Positions 17,311-27,340 are shown, counted from the first letter of the stretch. The stretch is 64,000 bases of DNA from Pseudomonas sp. SG20056 (GCF_031764535.1 NZ_CP134499.1:1364001-1428000); one strand, 5' to 3'. Made by a program: numbers and translations. The notes: generated by a model from the sequence alone, not told the origin.

Positions 17311-18445
17311 ACAGATTCTTACCAACGCGCGGATCATCACCGCCGAGCAGGAGTTTGTCGGCACCCTGGTGCTGCGTGACGGCCTGATCGCCCAAGTAGA
17401 AGAGGGCGTTAGCGGCTTGCCCCAGGCGCAGAACTTGAATGGTGATTACCTGCTGCCCGGCCTGGTCGAGCTGCACACCGACAACCTGGAAAAATACATG
17501 AGCCCACGGCCGGGAGTGGATTGGCCATCAGCCTCGGCGGTGCTGACCCACGATGCGCAGATCGCTTCGGCGGGCATCACCACGGTGTTCGATGCCCTGG
17601 CAATTGGCGACGTCAACCCGCGCGGCAAACGCATGCAGCAACTGCCGGCGATGCTCGAAGCGATTGCTGGTGCGGCAGCGGCCGGGCATATGCGCGCCGA
17701 TCACCGCCTGCACCTGCGCTGTGAGGTCTGCCATCCGGAGACCCTCGCGGTGTTTCGTGATCTGGTCGAGCACCCGCTGGTGCAGCTGGTGTCGGTGATG
17801 GACCACGCGCCAGGCCAGCGCCAGTTCGCCAAGGAAGACAAATACCGCGAGTACTACATTGGCAAGTACCACCTCAGCGAAGCGGAGATGGATGCCTTTA
17901 TCGTCGAGCAGGTGGGTAACTCGCGGCAGTACAGTGACCGTCAGCGCCGCAGCATTGTGGCCGATTGCCAGGCCCGTGGTATTTCCGTGGCCAGCCACGA
18001 TGACGCCACTCTGGCCCATGTGCAGGAGTCGGCGAGCTTTGGCATGTCCATCGCCGAGTTTCCCACCACCCTGGCGGCGGCCAAGGCCAGCCACGAGCTG
18101 GGCCTGAAGGTGCTGATGGGCGCGCCGAATATCGTGCGTGGTGGTTCGCACTCGGGCAATATCGCCGCCGCCGATCTGGCCCAGCATGGCGTGCTGGATA
18201 TCCTCTCCAGCGATTATTACCCGGCCAGCCTGTTACAGGCTGCTTTGCTGCTGGCCGGGCAGGACAACGGCTATGATCTGCCGCGTGCGATTGCCACCGT
18301 CAGCCGCGTGCCGGCACAGGCGGCGGGGCTGGATGATCGCGGTGAAATCCGCGTTGGCCTGCGTGCTGACCTGGTGCAGGCGCATGTGCACGGGGGCCAG
18401 GCGGTGATCCAGCAAGTCTGGCGACAAGCGAAAAGGGTGTTCTGA
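17300..18445 (+). CDS. phnM: Phosphonate triphosphate diphosphohydrolase PhnM
   Basis: PhnM removes pyrophosphate from alkylphosphonate ribose triphosphate to give the PhnJ substrate. The 381-residue amidohydrolase-fold protein has the metal-site segment LLPGLVELHTDNLEKYMSPRP-type stretch near residue 50, later VMDHAPGQRQF and SVASHDDATLAHV (metal-binding histidines) and the closing SSDYYPASLL. It overlaps phnL and phnN at its ends. Confidence 0.95.
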   Translation: MPVEQILTNARIITAEQEFVGTLVLRDGLIAQVEEGVSGLPQAQNLNGDYLLPGLVELHTDNLEKYMSPRPGVDWPSASAVLTHDAQIASAGITTVFDALAIGDVNPRGKRMQQLPAMLEAIAGAAAAGHMRADHRLHLRCEVCHPETLAVFRDLVEHPLVQLVSVMDHAPGQRQFAKEDKYREYYIGKYHLSEAEMDAFIVEQVGNSRQYSDRQRRSIVADCQARGISVASHDDATLAHVQESASFGMSIAEFPTTLAAAKASHELGLKVLMGAPNIVRGGSHSGNIAAADLAQHGVLDILSSDYYPASLLQAALLLAGQDNGYDLPRAIATVSRVPAQAAGLDDRGEIRVGLRADLVQAHVHGGQAVIQQVWRQAKRVF

Positions 18446-19029
18446 TGAGTGGCCGGTTGATCTATCTGATGGGGCCTTCGGGCTCGGGCAAGGACAGCCT
18501 GCTGAATGCCGCGCGTGAGCGCCTGGCCGAACGGGGTTGTGTAATCGCCCGGCGGGTCATCACCCGTTCGGCGGAAGCGGTGGGCGAGGACGCCATCGGC
18601 GTGTCGCCGGCCAAGTTCGACCAGCAGGAAGCCGCCGGCGCCTTTGCTCTGAGTTGGCGCGCCAACGGCCTGGCCTATGGCATCCCACGGCAGATCGATG
18701 ACTGGCTGGCGGCGGGGCAGGATGTGCTGGTCAATGGTTCGCGCGGCTATCTGCCTAAGGCGCGCGAGCGCTATCCCGAACTGCTGGCGATTCTGCTGCA
18801 GGTGGATGAAGCAGTCCTACGCCAGCGCCTGCAAGCGCGCGGCCGGGAAAGCGCCGAGCAGATCGAGGCCCGCCTGGCGCGTAGCCGCGAACTGCAACTT
18901 CCTTCTGCCAAGGTGGTGGGGGATCGCGACGAAGGCGAATCGCAATTGTTGTTGAATAACTCCGGCCCACTTGAGCAAACCGTCACCCAGTTGCTGCAAC
19001 TGCTTAGCGATGCCCGCGCATGCGCCTGA
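18445..19029 (+). CDS. phnN: Ribose 1,5-bisphosphate phosphokinase PhnN
   Basis: PhnN phosphorylates ribose 1,5-bisphosphate to PRPP, returning the sugar to nucleotide metabolism. The 194-residue protein has a P-loop at the N-terminus (GPSGSGKDSLLNAARERL) and the guanylate-kinase-like RRVITRSAE motif, as expected. It overlaps phnM by one base and phnP by ten bases. Confidence 0.94.
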   Translation: MSGRLIYLMGPSGSGKDSLLNAARERLAERGCVIARRVITRSAEAVGEDAIGVSPAKFDQQEAAGAFALSWRANGLAYGIPRQIDDWLAAGQDVLVNGSRGYLPKARERYPELLAILLQVDEAVLRQRLQARGRESAEQIEARLARSRELQLPSAKVVGDRDEGESQLLLNNSGPLEQTVTQLLQLLSDARACA

Positions 19030-19784
19030 CCCTGCTCGGCACCGGCGATGCCCGTCAGGTGCCGGTGTACAACTGCAGCTGCGCGGCCTGCGACAGCGCG
19101 CGGGTGTACCCCGCACGGCGCCGTGGCCCCTGTTGCGCGCTGATCGAATGTGGCGCGCAGCGCTGGCTGATCGACTCGGGCCTGACCGATTTGTGCGAGC
19201 GCTTCCCGCCCCATAGCCTGAGCGGCATTCTGCAAACCCATTACCATGCCGATCACGCACAGGGCTTGCTGCACCTGCGCTGGGGCCAGGGGCTGATTAT
19301 TCCGGTGCATGGCCCGGATGATCCAGAAGGCTTGGCCGACTTGTACAAGCACCCCGGCATTCTCGATTTCAGCCAGCCGTTTGCCGCCTTCGAGCGGCGG
19401 CAACTGGGTGAGCTCAGCGTCACGGCGCTGTCGCTTAATCACTCCAAATTGACCTTTGGTTATCTACTGGAAGGCTTAACGGCGAGTGGCGAACAGCGGC
19501 GTATCGCCTATCTGACCGACACCCTCGGCGTGCCGGAAGCCAGCGCCGAGGTGCTGCGCCAGCAGCCGCTGGATCTACTGGTGCTGGATTGCTCCACCGC
19601 ACCGCAACCCATCGCCCCGCGCAACCACAACGACCTGACCCGCGCGCTGGAGGTGGTCGAGCAGCTGCAACCCAGGCAAACCGTGCTGACCCATATCGGC
19701 CATAGCTTCGACGCCTGGTTGCTGGATAACCCCAGCGCCTTGCCGGCTGGCGTAAGCCTGGCCTTTGATGGGCGAGTGTTATGA
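19020..19784 (+). CDS. phnP: Phosphoribosyl cyclic phosphodiesterase PhnP
   Basis: PhnP opens the 1,2-cyclic phosphate made by PhnJ. The 254-residue metallo-beta-lactamase-fold enzyme has the zinc motif THYHADHAQ (about residues 77-85), a distant CSCAACDSARVYPARRR cysteine-containing start as in PhnP proteins, and LTHIGHSFDAW near the end. It overlaps phnN (upstream) and the MFS gene (downstream, ATGA). Confidence 0.94.
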   Translation: MRLTLLGTGDARQVPVYNCSCAACDSARVYPARRRGPCCALIECGAQRWLIDSGLTDLCERFPPHSLSGILQTHYHADHAQGLLHLRWGQGLIIPVHGPDDPEGLADLYKHPGILDFSQPFAAFERRQLGELSVTALSLNHSKLTFGYLLEGLTASGEQRRIAYLTDTLGVPEASAEVLRQQPLDLLVLDCSTAPQPIAPRNHNDLTRALEVVEQLQPRQTVLTHIGHSFDAWLLDNPSALPAGVSLAFDGRVL

Positions 19785-21004
19785 ATAACGCCCGCCGCAT
19801 CACCCTGCTGCTGTGCGGCGCGGAAACCCTGGGCATGGCGGGTTTTGCTCTGTTTGCCGCCTTGTTACCGGATTTTCAGGCGCTGTGGGCGCTCTCCAAT
19901 ACTCAAGCTGGTTGGATCGGTGGCGGATTCTTTCTCGGCTATATGGTTGCGGTGCCGGTTCTCACCGGGCTGACCGACAAATACGATGCGCGGCTGATTT
20001 ATCTGGCGGCGATGCTGCTGACCGCCGTGGCCAATGCCGGCTTTGTCTTTGCCGATGGCTTTTGGTCGGCTCTGGCCTGGCGCGTGCTGGCGGGCGTCGG
20101 TTTGGCTGGCACCTATATGCCGGGGCTCAAGGCGCTGTCCGAACGGATCGAAGGGCCGGCGCAGTCGCGCGCGGTTGCGTTCTATACCGCGAGCTTCGGC
20201 TTGGGCACGGCGCTGTCGTTTATCCTCGCCGGCGAGCTGGCCAAGTTCGGTGGCTGGCAGTTGCCGACGCTGCTTAGTGGCGTTTGCGCCTTGCTGGCCT
20301 GGGCCATGGTCTATTGGGGCTTGCAGCCAAAAGCGCTGGTGCAGCATGCGCCGCGCAAGCTGCTGGATCTGGCCCCGCTGAAAAACCGTGCGGTGGCGGC
20401 TTACTGCCTGGCGTATGCGGTGCATAACCTTGAGCTGTTTGCCCTGCGTGCCTGGGTGGTGGCCTTTGTGGTGTTTTCCGGGCAGCTGCAGGGCAGCGAT
20501 CCCTGGCTGTCCGGCACCTGGGTGGCGATGCTGGTAACTCTGATCGGCATGCCCGCGAGCATCTTCGGCAACGAGTTGGCGCTGCGTTTCGGTCGGCAGC
20601 GCTGGTTGATCGCGGTGATGCTCTGCTCGGCGGTGCTGGCGCTGTTGATTGGCCTGAGTGCGGCACTGCCATTCTGGCTGATGCTGGTGTTGGTGCTGCT
20701 CTACAGCATCGCCGTCACCGCCGATTCGTCATCGCTGACAGCAGGGTTGATCGAAGTCGCACCCGCCAGCCACCGGGGCACGGCCATGGCGCTGTATTCG
20801 TGCACCGGCTTTAGCGGCGCCTTTCTCGGCCCGCTGCTGTTTGGCATCAGCCTGGATCTGTTGGGTGACAAGAGCCTGTTCGGCTGGTGGGCCGCGTTTG
20901 CCCTGATGGGCCTGCTATTGCTGCTCGGCCCGCTGGCATTGTGGTGGGCGGGCAAAGCGCAGTCGGAAAGCGCCCTGCGCCAGCCGCGTGCGGAGGCTGT
21001 GTAG
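19781..21004 (+). CDS. MFS transporter at the end of the phn operon
   Basis: A 407-residue protein with about twelve hydrophobic segments, an MFS-type early loop (GLTDKYDARLIYLAAM, the A-motif region) and LAGVGLAGTYMPGLKAL. The start overlaps the phnP stop by four bases, so it is translated with the C-P lyase genes. Its substrate is unknown: uptake of a phosphonate or export of a product are both possible. It occupies the place where phnO (acetyltransferase) lies in E. coli. Confidence 0.85.
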   Translation: MNNARRITLLLCGAETLGMAGFALFAALLPDFQALWALSNTQAGWIGGGFFLGYMVAVPVLTGLTDKYDARLIYLAAMLLTAVANAGFVFADGFWSALAWRVLAGVGLAGTYMPGLKALSERIEGPAQSRAVAFYTASFGLGTALSFILAGELAKFGGWQLPTLLSGVCALLAWAMVYWGLQPKALVQHAPRKLLDLAPLKNRAVAAYCLAYAVHNLELFALRAWVVAFVVFSGQLQGSDPWLSGTWVAMLVTLIGMPASIFGNELALRFGRQRWLIAVMLCSAVLALLIGLSAALPFWLMLVLVLLYSIAVTADSSSLTAGLIEVAPASHRGTAMALYSCTGFSGAFLGPLLFGISLDLLGDKSLFGWWAAFALMGLLLLLGPLALWWAGKAQSESALRQPRAEAV

Positions 21005-21014
21005 GTTGGGTGTA

Positions 21015-21079
21015 TGGGAGGGGCTTTAGCTGCGACAAGCTGTAGCTTTTAAAAGCTGTCGCGGCTAAAGCCCCTCCCA
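21015..21079. repeat. REP-type inverted repeat, family 1
   Basis: Arms of 22 bases (21015-21036 and 21058-21079) read TGGGAGGGGCTTTAGCTGCG and its near-complement, with one mismatch. It lies between convergent genes. The same sequence recurs at 43930-43990 inside a coding gene. Confidence 0.88.
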
Positions 21080-21112
21080 CGGTTTTAACCAGCCATTCCG
21101 CTGCGGTTTATT

Positions 21113-21580
21113 TCAATCCAGCGGCAACTCGGTGGTGCGCTTAACCTCGCTCATGGCGATATGCGAGTGCGCTTCGTGCACATGCGGGCGTTGCAGCAGG
21201 TGGTCGCGCAGGAAGCGTTCGTAGCTGGCGATGTCCTTGGCCACCACCTTGAGCAGGTAATCCGAGCCGCCAGCCATGGTGAAACACTCCAGCACCTCGG
21301 GGTAACCGACCACGGCGCGCTCGAATTCTTCCAGGTTGCTGCGCCCGTGAGCCGACAACTTGATATCGACAAATACGGTGATGCTAAAGCCCAGTTGCTT
21401 GTGGCTGAGCAGGGCCACCTTGCGCTCGATAATGCCGTCTTCCTGCATGCGATGAATCCGCCGCCAGCAGGGCGATTGTGACAACTCCACCTTCTCGGCG
21501 ATCTCGGCGGCGGAGAGGTCGGCATTGTGCTGCAGCAGGCGGAGAATTTTCCGATCAATGGGGCTGAGCAAGTCCTGCAT
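21113..21580 (-). CDS. Lrp/AsnC-family regulator
   Basis: A 155-residue regulator with a winged helix-turn-helix at the N-terminus (AEIAEKVELSQSPCWRRIHRM, residues about 23-43) and a C-terminal RAM/effector domain (SDYLLKVVAKDIASYERFL). It is read away from the indolepyruvate oxidoreductase gene across a 200-base gap, so it probably controls that gene and the dehydrogenase in response to an aromatic or branched amino acid. This role is inferred from position. Confidence 0.9.
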   Translation of the reverse strand: MQDLLSPIDRKILRLLQHNADLSAAEIAEKVELSQSPCWRRIHRMQEDGIIERKVALLSHKQLGFSITVFVDIKLSAHGRSNLEEFERAVVGYPEVLECFTMAGGSDYLLKVVAKDIASYERFLRDHLLQRPHVHEAHSHIAMSEVKRTTELPLD

Positions 21581-21781
21581 GATTGTTCCTGGATTCTTGT
21601 ATTTATTGGAAAGGTCATGCGCAGTATTGGCTTTTCATCCCAAAAATAGAAAGAAAATCTCCGTACTGCTCAGTCATATTCTTGGCCATACGCCTTGTGG
21701 GGTGATCCCGCACTAGGCTTAACAAGGGTGGCATTCACCGTTGCCAACCCAGCTCTCGATAAAAATAACAGGAGCACCACC

Positions 21782-24700
21782 ATGTCTCTGGCCGAGATCC
21801 GCCTGGATGACAAGTACCGCCTTGCTACCGGTCACCTCTACCTGACCGGCACCCAGGCGCTGACCCGCCTGCCCATGCTGCAGAAGCAACGCGACGCAGC
21901 TCATGGCCTGAATACCGCGTGCTTTATTTCCGGCTACCGTGGCTCGCCCCTAGGCAACCTCGACAAGAGCCTGTGGGACGCCAAGCAGTACCTCAAGGAC
22001 AATCACATCCACTTCCAGCCGGGGGTCAACGAAGAGTTGGCCGCCACCGCCGTGTGGGGCAGTCAGCAGACCAGCCTGTTCCCCGGTGCGCGCTACGATG
22101 GTGTGTTCGCCATGTGGTACGGCAAGGGCCCAGGTGTGGACCGCTGCGGTGATGTGTTCAAGCACGGTAACTCGGCCGGCGTTTCCGAGCATGGCGGCGT
22201 GCTGCTGCTGGCTGGCGACGACCATGGCTGCAAATCTTCGAGCATTGCCAACCAGAGCGAGCATGCGTTTATCGCCGCCTCGATCCCGGTGCTCAACCCG
22301 GCCAACGTTCAGGAAATTCTCGATTACGGCATCATCGGCTGGGAACTGTCGCGTTACAGCGGTTGCTGGGTGGCGCTGAAAACCATCGCCGAGAACGTCG
22401 ATTCCTCGGCCGTGGTGGATGTCGACCCGCTGCGCATGCAGGTGAAGATTCCCGAGGATTTCCAGCTGCCGGAAGACGGCGTGTATATCCGCTGGCCCGA
22501 CCCGCCCCTGGCCCAGGAAGCGCGCCTCAACACCTACAAAATCTACGCCGCCCGCGCTTTTGCGCTGGCCAACAACCTCAACCAGATCAAGCTCGATTCG
22601 CCCAACCCGCGCTTAGGAATTATCACCACCGGCAAGTCCTACCTCGACGTGCGTCAGGCTCTGGATGACCTTGGCCTGGATGAAGCGCTGTGCGCCCAGG
22701 TCGGCCTGCGCGTGCTCAAGGTTGGCATGAGCTGGCCGCTGGAACCGGTGTCGGTGCATGAGTTTGCCGAAGGCCTGGACGAGATTCTGGTGGTCGAGGA
22801 AAAACGCAGCATCATCGAAGACCAGCTCACCGGTCAGCTCTACAACTGGCCCGTGGGTAAGCGCCCGGTGGTGGTTGGCGAGTTTGATGAGGCCGGCCAT
22901 TCGCTGCTGCCGAATCTGTCCGAACTGACCCCGGCGATGATCGCCCGCGCCATCGCCAAGCGCCTCGCTCCGATCTACAGCAGCCCACAGATTGAAGAGC
23001 GCCTGGCCTTTCTCGCGGCCAAGGAAGCCTCGCTGGCCGCGCCCAAACACACCACTGTGCGCACCCCGCATTTCTGCTCTGGCTGCCCGCATAACACCTC
23101 GACCAAACTGCCGGAAGGCAGCCGTGCCCAGGGCGGTATCGGTTGCCATTACATGACCCAGTGGATGGACCGCAACACCGACACCTTCACCCAGATGGGC
23201 GGCGAGGGCGCGACCTGGATTGGCCAGGCGCCGTTTACCGACACCCCGCATATCTTCCAGAACCTCGGTGACGGCACCTACTTCCATTCCGGCCAACTGG
23301 CCCTGCGTGCGGCTGTAGCTGCCGGGGTGAATATCACCTACAAAATTCTTTATAACGACGCCGTGGCCATGACCGGCGGCCAGCCCATCGACGGCGAACT
23401 GCGCGTCGATCAACTGAGCCAACAGGTGTATGCCGAAGGGGTGAAACGCATCGCCTTGGTCACCGACGAGCCGGAGAAATACCCGACCCGCAACACCTTC
23501 GCGCCCATCGTCACCTTTCACCATCGCCGTGATCTGGATGCCGTGCAGCGCGAGTTGCGCGAGTTCAAGGGCTGCTCGGTGATCATCTATGACCAGACCT
23601 GTGCCACCGAGAAACGCCGTCGGCGCAAGCGCGGCAAGCTGGTCGACCCGCAGAAACGTGCCTTTATCAACTCGGCGGTGTGCGAGGGCTGCGGCGATTG
23701 CAGCGTCAAATCCAACTGCCTGTCGGTGCTGCCGCTGGAAACCGAACTGGGCCGCAAGCGCGAGATCGACCAGAACTCCTGCAACAAGGATTTCAGCTGC
23801 GTTGAAGGCTTCTGCCCAAGCTTTGTCACCGTGCACGGCGGCAGTCTGCGCAAACCCACGGCCGTTGGCCTGGGTGCGCTATTTATCGCCTTGCCGGAGC
23901 CGCGCCAACCGGCGCTGGATCGCCCCTGGAATATCCTCCTGCCGGGTGTCGGCGGCAGCGGCGTAACCACTGTCGGCGCATTGCTCGGCATGGCTGCGCA
24001 TATCGAAGGCAAGGGCTGCAGCGTACTCGACCAAGCCGGCCTGGCGCAGAAGTTCGGCCCGGTGATCACCCATATCCGCGTTGCCGCCAAGCAGGACGAT
24101 ATCTTTGCCGTACGCATCGCCGCCGGTGAAACCGATCTGCTGCTGGGTTGCGATCTGGTGGTGTCGGCCAGTGAAGAGGCCCTGGCCAAACTAAATGACA
24201 AGATCGCCCATGCGGTGGTCAACAGCCATGAAGCGGCCACTGCCGAATTCACCCGCAATCCCGATGCTCAGGTGCCCGGTGCGGCCATGCGCGAGGCGCT
24301 GATCGAGGCGGTGGGGGCGAGCAAAACCCACTTTGTCGATGCCAGCCGTCTGGCCACGCGGCTGCTCGGCGACAGCATCGCCACCAACCTGTTTATGCTC
24401 GGTTTCGCGTATCAGAAGGGCCTGGTGCCGGTGTCCGCCGAAGCCATCAACAAGGCCATCGAGCTTAACGGCGTGGCCGTACAGCTCAATCAGCAGGCCT
24501 TCCTCTGGGGCCGTCGTGCCGCCCATGATGCGGTCGCCGTGGAGCGTCTGGCCAAGCCAGACGTGATCGAAGCGCCGCATTGTCAGACCCTGGAAGACAT
24601 CATCGCTGACCGCGTTGTACGTCTGACCGCCTACCAGAACGCAGCCTACGCCGAGCGCTACCGCGAGCAGGTGGCGCGGGTGCAGCAGGTCGACAAGAGC

Positions 24701-25249
24701 GCTGACCAAGCCCTAAGCAAGGCCGTGGCGCGCTATTACTTCAAACTGCTGGCCTACAAGGACGAGTACGAAGTGGCACGGCTGTACAGCGACGGCAGTT
24801 TTATCCGCCAGCTGGAGGCGCAGTTCACTGGCGACTACCGCCTGGAGTTCCACCTGGCACCGTCCTGGCTGAGCAAGCCGGATGCCAGCACCGGCGAGCC
24901 GCGCAAGCGTCAGTTCGGCGCCTGGATGCTCAAGGCCTTCGGCGTACTGGCCAAGTTCAAGTTTCTGCGTGGCACACCGTTGGATCTGTTCGGCTATAGC
25001 GCCGAACGCAAGCTGGAGCTGCAGCTGATCGACGACTACGAGCAGAACCTGGACTACCTGCTCAAGGAACTCAACGCCGACAACTACCGCACCGCGTTGG
25101 CCCTGGCCGAGTTGCCGGAACAGATCCGCGGCTATGGCCACGTCAAGGAACGCAGCCTGGCCAAGGTGCGCGAGCAGAGCGCTCAGCTCAAGGCGCGCAT
25201 GGTCGTCAGCCAGATCGCCGCTGTGCAGTTGTTCGAGCCGGCCGCATAA
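21782..25249 (+). CDS. Indolepyruvate ferredoxin oxidoreductase (fused subunits)
   Basis: This 1155-residue enzyme oxidatively decarboxylates aryl or branched 2-oxo acids to acyl-CoA. It fuses the pyrimidine-binding part (from residue about 20), a TPP domain (GGEGATWIGQAPF and NDAVAMTGGQP, around 480-540), an iron-sulfur insert with many cysteines (CEGCGDCSVKSNC, CNKDFSCVEGFC, around 640-680), and a C-terminal gamma-like domain (LLPGVGGSGVTTVGALLGMA). The ATG at 21782 has AGGAG before it; the longer frame from 21695 has no ribosome site. It fits amino-acid catabolism with the next gene. Confidence 0.93.
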   Translation: MSLAEIRLDDKYRLATGHLYLTGTQALTRLPMLQKQRDAAHGLNTACFISGYRGSPLGNLDKSLWDAKQYLKDNHIHFQPGVNEELAATAVWGSQQTSLFPGARYDGVFAMWYGKGPGVDRCGDVFKHGNSAGVSEHGGVLLLAGDDHGCKSSSIANQSEHAFIAASIPVLNPANVQEILDYGIIGWELSRYSGCWVALKTIAENVDSSAVVDVDPLRMQVKIPEDFQLPEDGVYIRWPDPPLAQEARLNTYKIYAARAFALANNLNQIKLDSPNPRLGIITTGKSYLDVRQALDDLGLDEALCAQVGLRVLKVGMSWPLEPVSVHEFAEGLDEILVVEEKRSIIEDQLTGQLYNWPVGKRPVVVGEFDEAGHSLLPNLSELTPAMIARAIAKRLAPIYSSPQIEERLAFLAAKEASLAAPKHTTVRTPHFCSGCPHNTSTKLPEGSRAQGGIGCHYMTQWMDRNTDTFTQMGGEGATWIGQAPFTDTPHIFQNLGDGTYFHSGQLALRAAVAAGVNITYKILYNDAVAMTGGQPIDGELRVDQLSQQVYAEGVKRIALVTDEPEKYPTRNTFAPIVTFHHRRDLDAVQRELREFKGCSVIIYDQTCATEKRRRRKRGKLVDPQKRAFINSAVCEGCGDCSVKSNCLSVLPLETELGRKREIDQNSCNKDFSCVEGFCPSFVTVHGGSLRKPTAVGLGALFIALPEPRQPALDRPWNILLPGVGGSGVTTVGALLGMAAHIEGKGCSVLDQAGLAQKFGPVITHIRVAAKQDDIFAVRIAAGETDLLLGCDLVVSASEEALAKLNDKIAHAVVNSHEAATAEFTRNPDAQVPGAAMREALIEAVGASKTHFVDASRLATRLLGDSIATNLFMLGFAYQKGLVPVSAEAINKAIELNGVAVQLNQQAFLWGRRAAHDAVAVERLAKPDVIEAPHCQTLEDIIADRVVRLTAYQNAAYAERYREQVARVQQVDKSADQALSKAVARYYFKLLAYKDEYEVARLYSDGSFIRQLEAQFTGDYRLEFHLAPSWLSKPDASTGEPRKRQFGAWMLKAFGVLAKFKFLRGTPLDLFGYSAERKLELQLIDDYEQNLDYLLKELNADNYRTALALAELPEQIRGYGHVKERSLAKVREQSAQLKARMVVSQIAAVQLFEPAA

Positions 25250-25275
25250 CAAACCCCTGACGCTTATAACCTTCA

Positions 25276-25299
25276 CCCTCTCCCTTAACAGGGAGAGGG
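25276..25299. repeat. CCCTCTCCCT inverted repeat
   Basis: A 10-bp perfect inverted repeat CCCTCTCCCT/AGGGAGAGGG with a TAAC loop, in the 81-base gap between the two catabolic genes. A related hairpin recurs at 49444-49466. Confidence 0.75.
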
Positions 25300-25330
25300 C
25301 GACCTCTTACAACAAAAAAACGAGGCACCT

Positions 25331-26383
25331 ATGTCCGTGTTTTCCCATATCGATTTCGACCACCACGAACAGGTGGTCTACGGCCACGACAAGGCCAGCG
25401 GCCTGCGGGCGATTATCGCCATTCACAACAGCAACCTCGGCCCGGCTCTCGGCGGTTGCCGCATGTGGCCCTACGCCAATGACGATGAAGCGCTGCGCGA
25501 TGTGCTGCGCCTGTCGCGCGGTATGACCTACAAATCGGCCCTGGCCAACCTGCCGCTCGGTGGTGGCAAGGCAGTGATCATCGGTGACCCGCATAAAGGC
25601 AAGAGCGCGGCGCTGTTCCAGGCCATGGGTGATTTTGTCGACAGCCTCGGCGGGCGCTATATCACCGCCGCCGACTCCGGCACCGGTGTGGCGGAAATGC
25701 AGATCATGGCCGAGCGTACGCGCCACGTATCCGGCGCCGAGCTGCGCGAAGCCTTCGCTGGCGGCACGCGCAATGGCGACCCGTCACCGTCCACCGCCTA
25801 TGGGGTGTTTATCGGCATCCAGACCGCAGTCAAACACCGTCTGGGTCGTAATGATCTGCACGGTCTGAAAGTCGCGATCCAGGGGGTAGGGCAGGTCGGT
25901 TTCGACCTGGCGCGCCAGCTGAAAGCCGCCGGCGCTGAGCTGTGGGTAAGCGATATCGTCGAAGCCAATGTGCGTCGCGCGGTCGAGCAGTTGGGCGCAA
26001 CCGCCGTTACCCAGCAGGCGATTTTCGGTCTGGATATCGATGTATTCGCGCCATGCGCCATGGGCGGCATCATCAACCAGCAAACCCTGGAAGCCCTGCG
26101 CGCGCCGATTATCGCCGGCGCCGCCAACAACCAACTGGCCGATGCCAGCCTGGCGGAAACCCTGCGTCGCAACGAATGCCTGTACGCGCCGGATTACGCA
26201 ATCAACGCCGGCGGCATTATCGATGTCTGCTACGAGCGCACCGGCGGCAGCGCCGCACAGCTCAAGGCGCATATCGAAGGCATCGGCGCGACCCTGGAAC
26301 AGATATTCCAACGCGCCGATGCGGCGAGCAAAACTACCGTGGAGATCGCTGATCAATTAGCCGAAGAGCGGTTCGGTCGTTAG
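25331..26383 (+). CDS. Glu/Leu/Phe/Val-type amino acid dehydrogenase
   Basis: A 350-residue NAD-dependent dehydrogenase of the leucine/phenylalanine dehydrogenase type, reversibly deaminating an amino acid to its 2-oxo acid. Visible motifs are LGGCRMWPY, the catalytic lysine region [14 protein letters not shown] (about residue 78), TAADSGTG, and the Rossmann motif [14 protein letters not shown] (about 178-191). It follows the oxidoreductase on the same strand: this enzyme could supply the 2-oxo acid that the oxidoreductase then converts to acyl-CoA. Substrate preference cannot be read. Confidence 0.92.
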   Translation: MSVFSHIDFDHHEQVVYGHDKASGLRAIIAIHNSNLGPALGGCRMWPYANDDEALRDVLRLSRGMTYKSALANLPLGGGKAVIIGDPHKGKSAALFQAMGDFVDSLGGRYITAADSGTGVAEMQIMAERTRHVSGAELREAFAGGTRNGDPSPSTAYGVFIGIQTAVKHRLGRNDLHGLKVAIQGVGQVGFDLARQLKAAGAELWVSDIVEANVRRAVEQLGATAVTQQAIFGLDIDVFAPCAMGGIINQQTLEALRAPIIAGAANNQLADASLAETLRRNECLYAPDYAINAGGIIDVCYERTGGSAAQLKAHIEGIGATLEQIFQRADAASKTTVEIADQLAEERFGR

Positions 26384-26429
26384 AAACAGCCCGGCTGTTT
26401 CCCGCCCTATTGGCACGTTTTACAACACC

Positions 26430-26497
26430 TGTAGGAGCGGGCTTGCCCGCGATACTTTCAGGTCGACATCAATTCGCGGGCATGGCCCGCTCCTACA
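26430..26497. repeat. REP pair, family 2 (GTAGGAGCGGGC type)
   Basis: Two facing copies of the Pseudomonas REP consensus, left arm TGTAGGAGCGGGCTTGCCCG (from 26430) and right arm ending GGCCCGCTCCTACA (26497). It sits between convergent genes. A single lone copy is at 58303-58327. Confidence 0.92.
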
Positions 26498-26513
26498 AAG
26501 TCGTTGATAGCCT

Positions 26514-26993
26514 CTAGTCCAGCATCAGCGCCAGGCTGACGCCATGCGGCTTAAAGCCCAGATTGGCATAAAAAGCATGGGCGGCCTCACGGCTCTGGCT
26601 GCTGGACAGCGCCACCTTGTAACAACCCCAGGTGCGGGCGCGTTCGATGGCTTTGCCCATCAGCGCCTGGCCAATCCCCAGGCCGCGCGCTTCAGTATCC
26701 ACCACCACATCTTCCAGAATCGCCGAGCGGGCGAAGTTGTGCGCCAGATGTTCAATCAGATTGACCGTGCAGGTGCCGAGCAACTTGCCGTCACGCTCGG
26801 CCACCAGCACCACACGGCTCACCGGCAGCTCGCTCAGGCGCAACGCCAACAGCTTGGCATCGGCACGCGGCTCATCGGGCGCTAGTTGTTGCAGTAAGGC
26901 CGCCAGGGCAGCGGCATCGTTAACGCTGACCGCTCGCAGGTGAAAATCGGCGAAAGGCGAATCCGGCAGATGGTGCGAAGCAGCGGGGCGCAT
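26514..26993 (-). CDS. GNAT-family acetyltransferase
   Basis: A 159-residue GCN5-type N-acetyltransferase. The acetyl-CoA loop EARGLGIGQALMGKAIERA (motif A, R/Q-x-x-G-x-G/A, about residues 105-123) and C-terminal AAHAFYANLGFKPHGVSL are typical. The substrate is not evident. It stands between a REP pair and a tRNA gene. Confidence 0.9.
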   Translation of the reverse strand: MRPAASHHLPDSPFADFHLRAVSVNDAAALAALLQQLAPDEPRADAKLLALRLSELPVSRVVLVAERDGKLLGTCTVNLIEHLAHNFARSAILEDVVVDTEARGLGIGQALMGKAIERARTWGCYKVALSSSQSREAAHAFYANLGFKPHGVSLALMLD

Positions 26994-27127
26994 GACGATC
27001 TCCTCTCCTTATGACAACCGGTTGGCAGTCAGTTGGCAGTATGGCGCCGAGATGATGGCAGCGGCATGACAAACGCGTGAGGTCTCGCTAAGATGCCGCC
27101 CGCTGGTGGCCCGTCTATCCAGCCTCG

Positions 27128-27202
27128 GTTCCCATAGTTCAATGGATAGAATAAGCCCCTCCTAAGGGCTAGATACTGGTTCGAATCCAGTTGGGAACGC
27201 CA
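27128..27202 (+). tRNA. tRNA-Arg(CCT)
   Basis: A 75-nt tRNA with acceptor GTTCCCA/TGGGAAC, encoded CCA, T-loop TTCGAAT and anticodon loop CTCCTAA (CCT). It marks the left edge of an accessory stretch. Confidence 0.95.
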
Positions 27203-27340
27203 TCTACTGCAGCGCGTCAGGGTTATTAGCAAATGCCTGACGGCATTGCTCGCACGACTCAGCGCTTACTTCGGTGATCACTGGATTGTCAGTTCAGCCA
27301 AATGCTGCCTTTGCTTTGGTCTAGGTGTGCCGCGTTAATC

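Noticed and set aside
21695..21781. Upstream extension of the indolepyruvate oxidoreductase
   Set aside because: No ribosome site; the AGGAG before 21782 marks the natural start.
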